Assembly (NCBI GenBank): GCA_964476585.1
Contig: CAYZBF010000055.1
Location: 1 to 5,555 of the forward strand
Length of the DNA stretch: 5,555 nt
Origin: CAYZBF01 sp964476585
GTDB taxonomy: Bacteria; Hydrothermota; UBA3072
Direction: 5' to 3'
Shown here: positions 5,497-5,555 of the stretch, piece after piece
How positions within the stretch are numbered: the first letter of the stretch is position 1
Layout of the letters: every line of letters starts with the position of its first letter
Notes under the pieces: model-generated
Seen by the model: only the letters and a program-made list of their open reading frames with translations
Database searches by the model: none
Told to the model about the DNA's origin: nothing
Made by a program: the position numbers and the translations under genes

Positions 5497-5555
5497 ATTT
5501 GATGTTGTCCCAAAGTTGTATGATGAGTAATTTAATAAAAAGTTGTTTTATGCTC

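Noticed and set aside
5512..5546. Direct repeat AAAGTTGT (5512-5519 and 5539-5546)
   Set aside because: Eight bases repeated once in AT-rich DNA near the window edge is within chance expectation and has no associated structure.

Overview
The window looks like a piece of a low-GC, strictly anaerobic, probably bacterial genome from a draft or metagenome assembly. A run of ten N breaks one gene at 1235-1244. The bacterial reading rests on strong GGAGG-type ribosome binding sites, TATAAT-like elements and tightly packed genes. Acetate kinase and group 3c [NiFe] hydrogenases also occur in archaea, so this is not certain. I cannot name a lineage.

Layout, all on the + strand. (1) 3-134: the 3' end of an unrecognised gene whose stop overlaps the next start (ATGA). 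(2) 131-1470: acetate kinase (ackA). It appears as two frames only because of the N run; it reads as one gene of about 440 codons if the true gap length leaves remainder 2 when divided by 3. It has an unusual C-terminal extension. (3) 1471-1872: an AT-rich region with candidate promoters, a clean 9-bp hairpin, T-tracts and a small dyad. (4) 1873-5314: a compact four-gene hydrogenase operon, preceded by a possible 13-codon leader. Its genes encode a four-cluster Fe-S protein, MvhD (hydrogenase iron-sulfur/delta subunit), MvhG (small subunit, three [4Fe-4S]) and MvhA (large [NiFe] subunit). Junctions are 8 nt overlap, 9 nt gap and 1 nt overlap. (5) 5315-5555: no gene, but two inverted arrays of degenerate GGATTAA-like heptamers.

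The hydrogenase subunits match the cytoplasmic MvhADG (group 3c) type, which normally docks on HdrABC and drives flavin-based electron bifurcation. Here no HdrA or HdrB is in the window, and non-coding DNA bounds the cluster on both sides. The first gene instead encodes a 188-residue protein joining a GlcF/HdrC-like two-cluster domain to a two-cluster ferredoxin domain. My inference is that electrons pass between MvhA, MvhG, MvhD and this four-cluster protein, then to an unseen partner (HdrA elsewhere, ferredoxin, or another oxidoreductase). With acetate kinase next door, the picture fits H2-linked acetogenic fermentation or the reverse, though the two units are probably transcribed separately.
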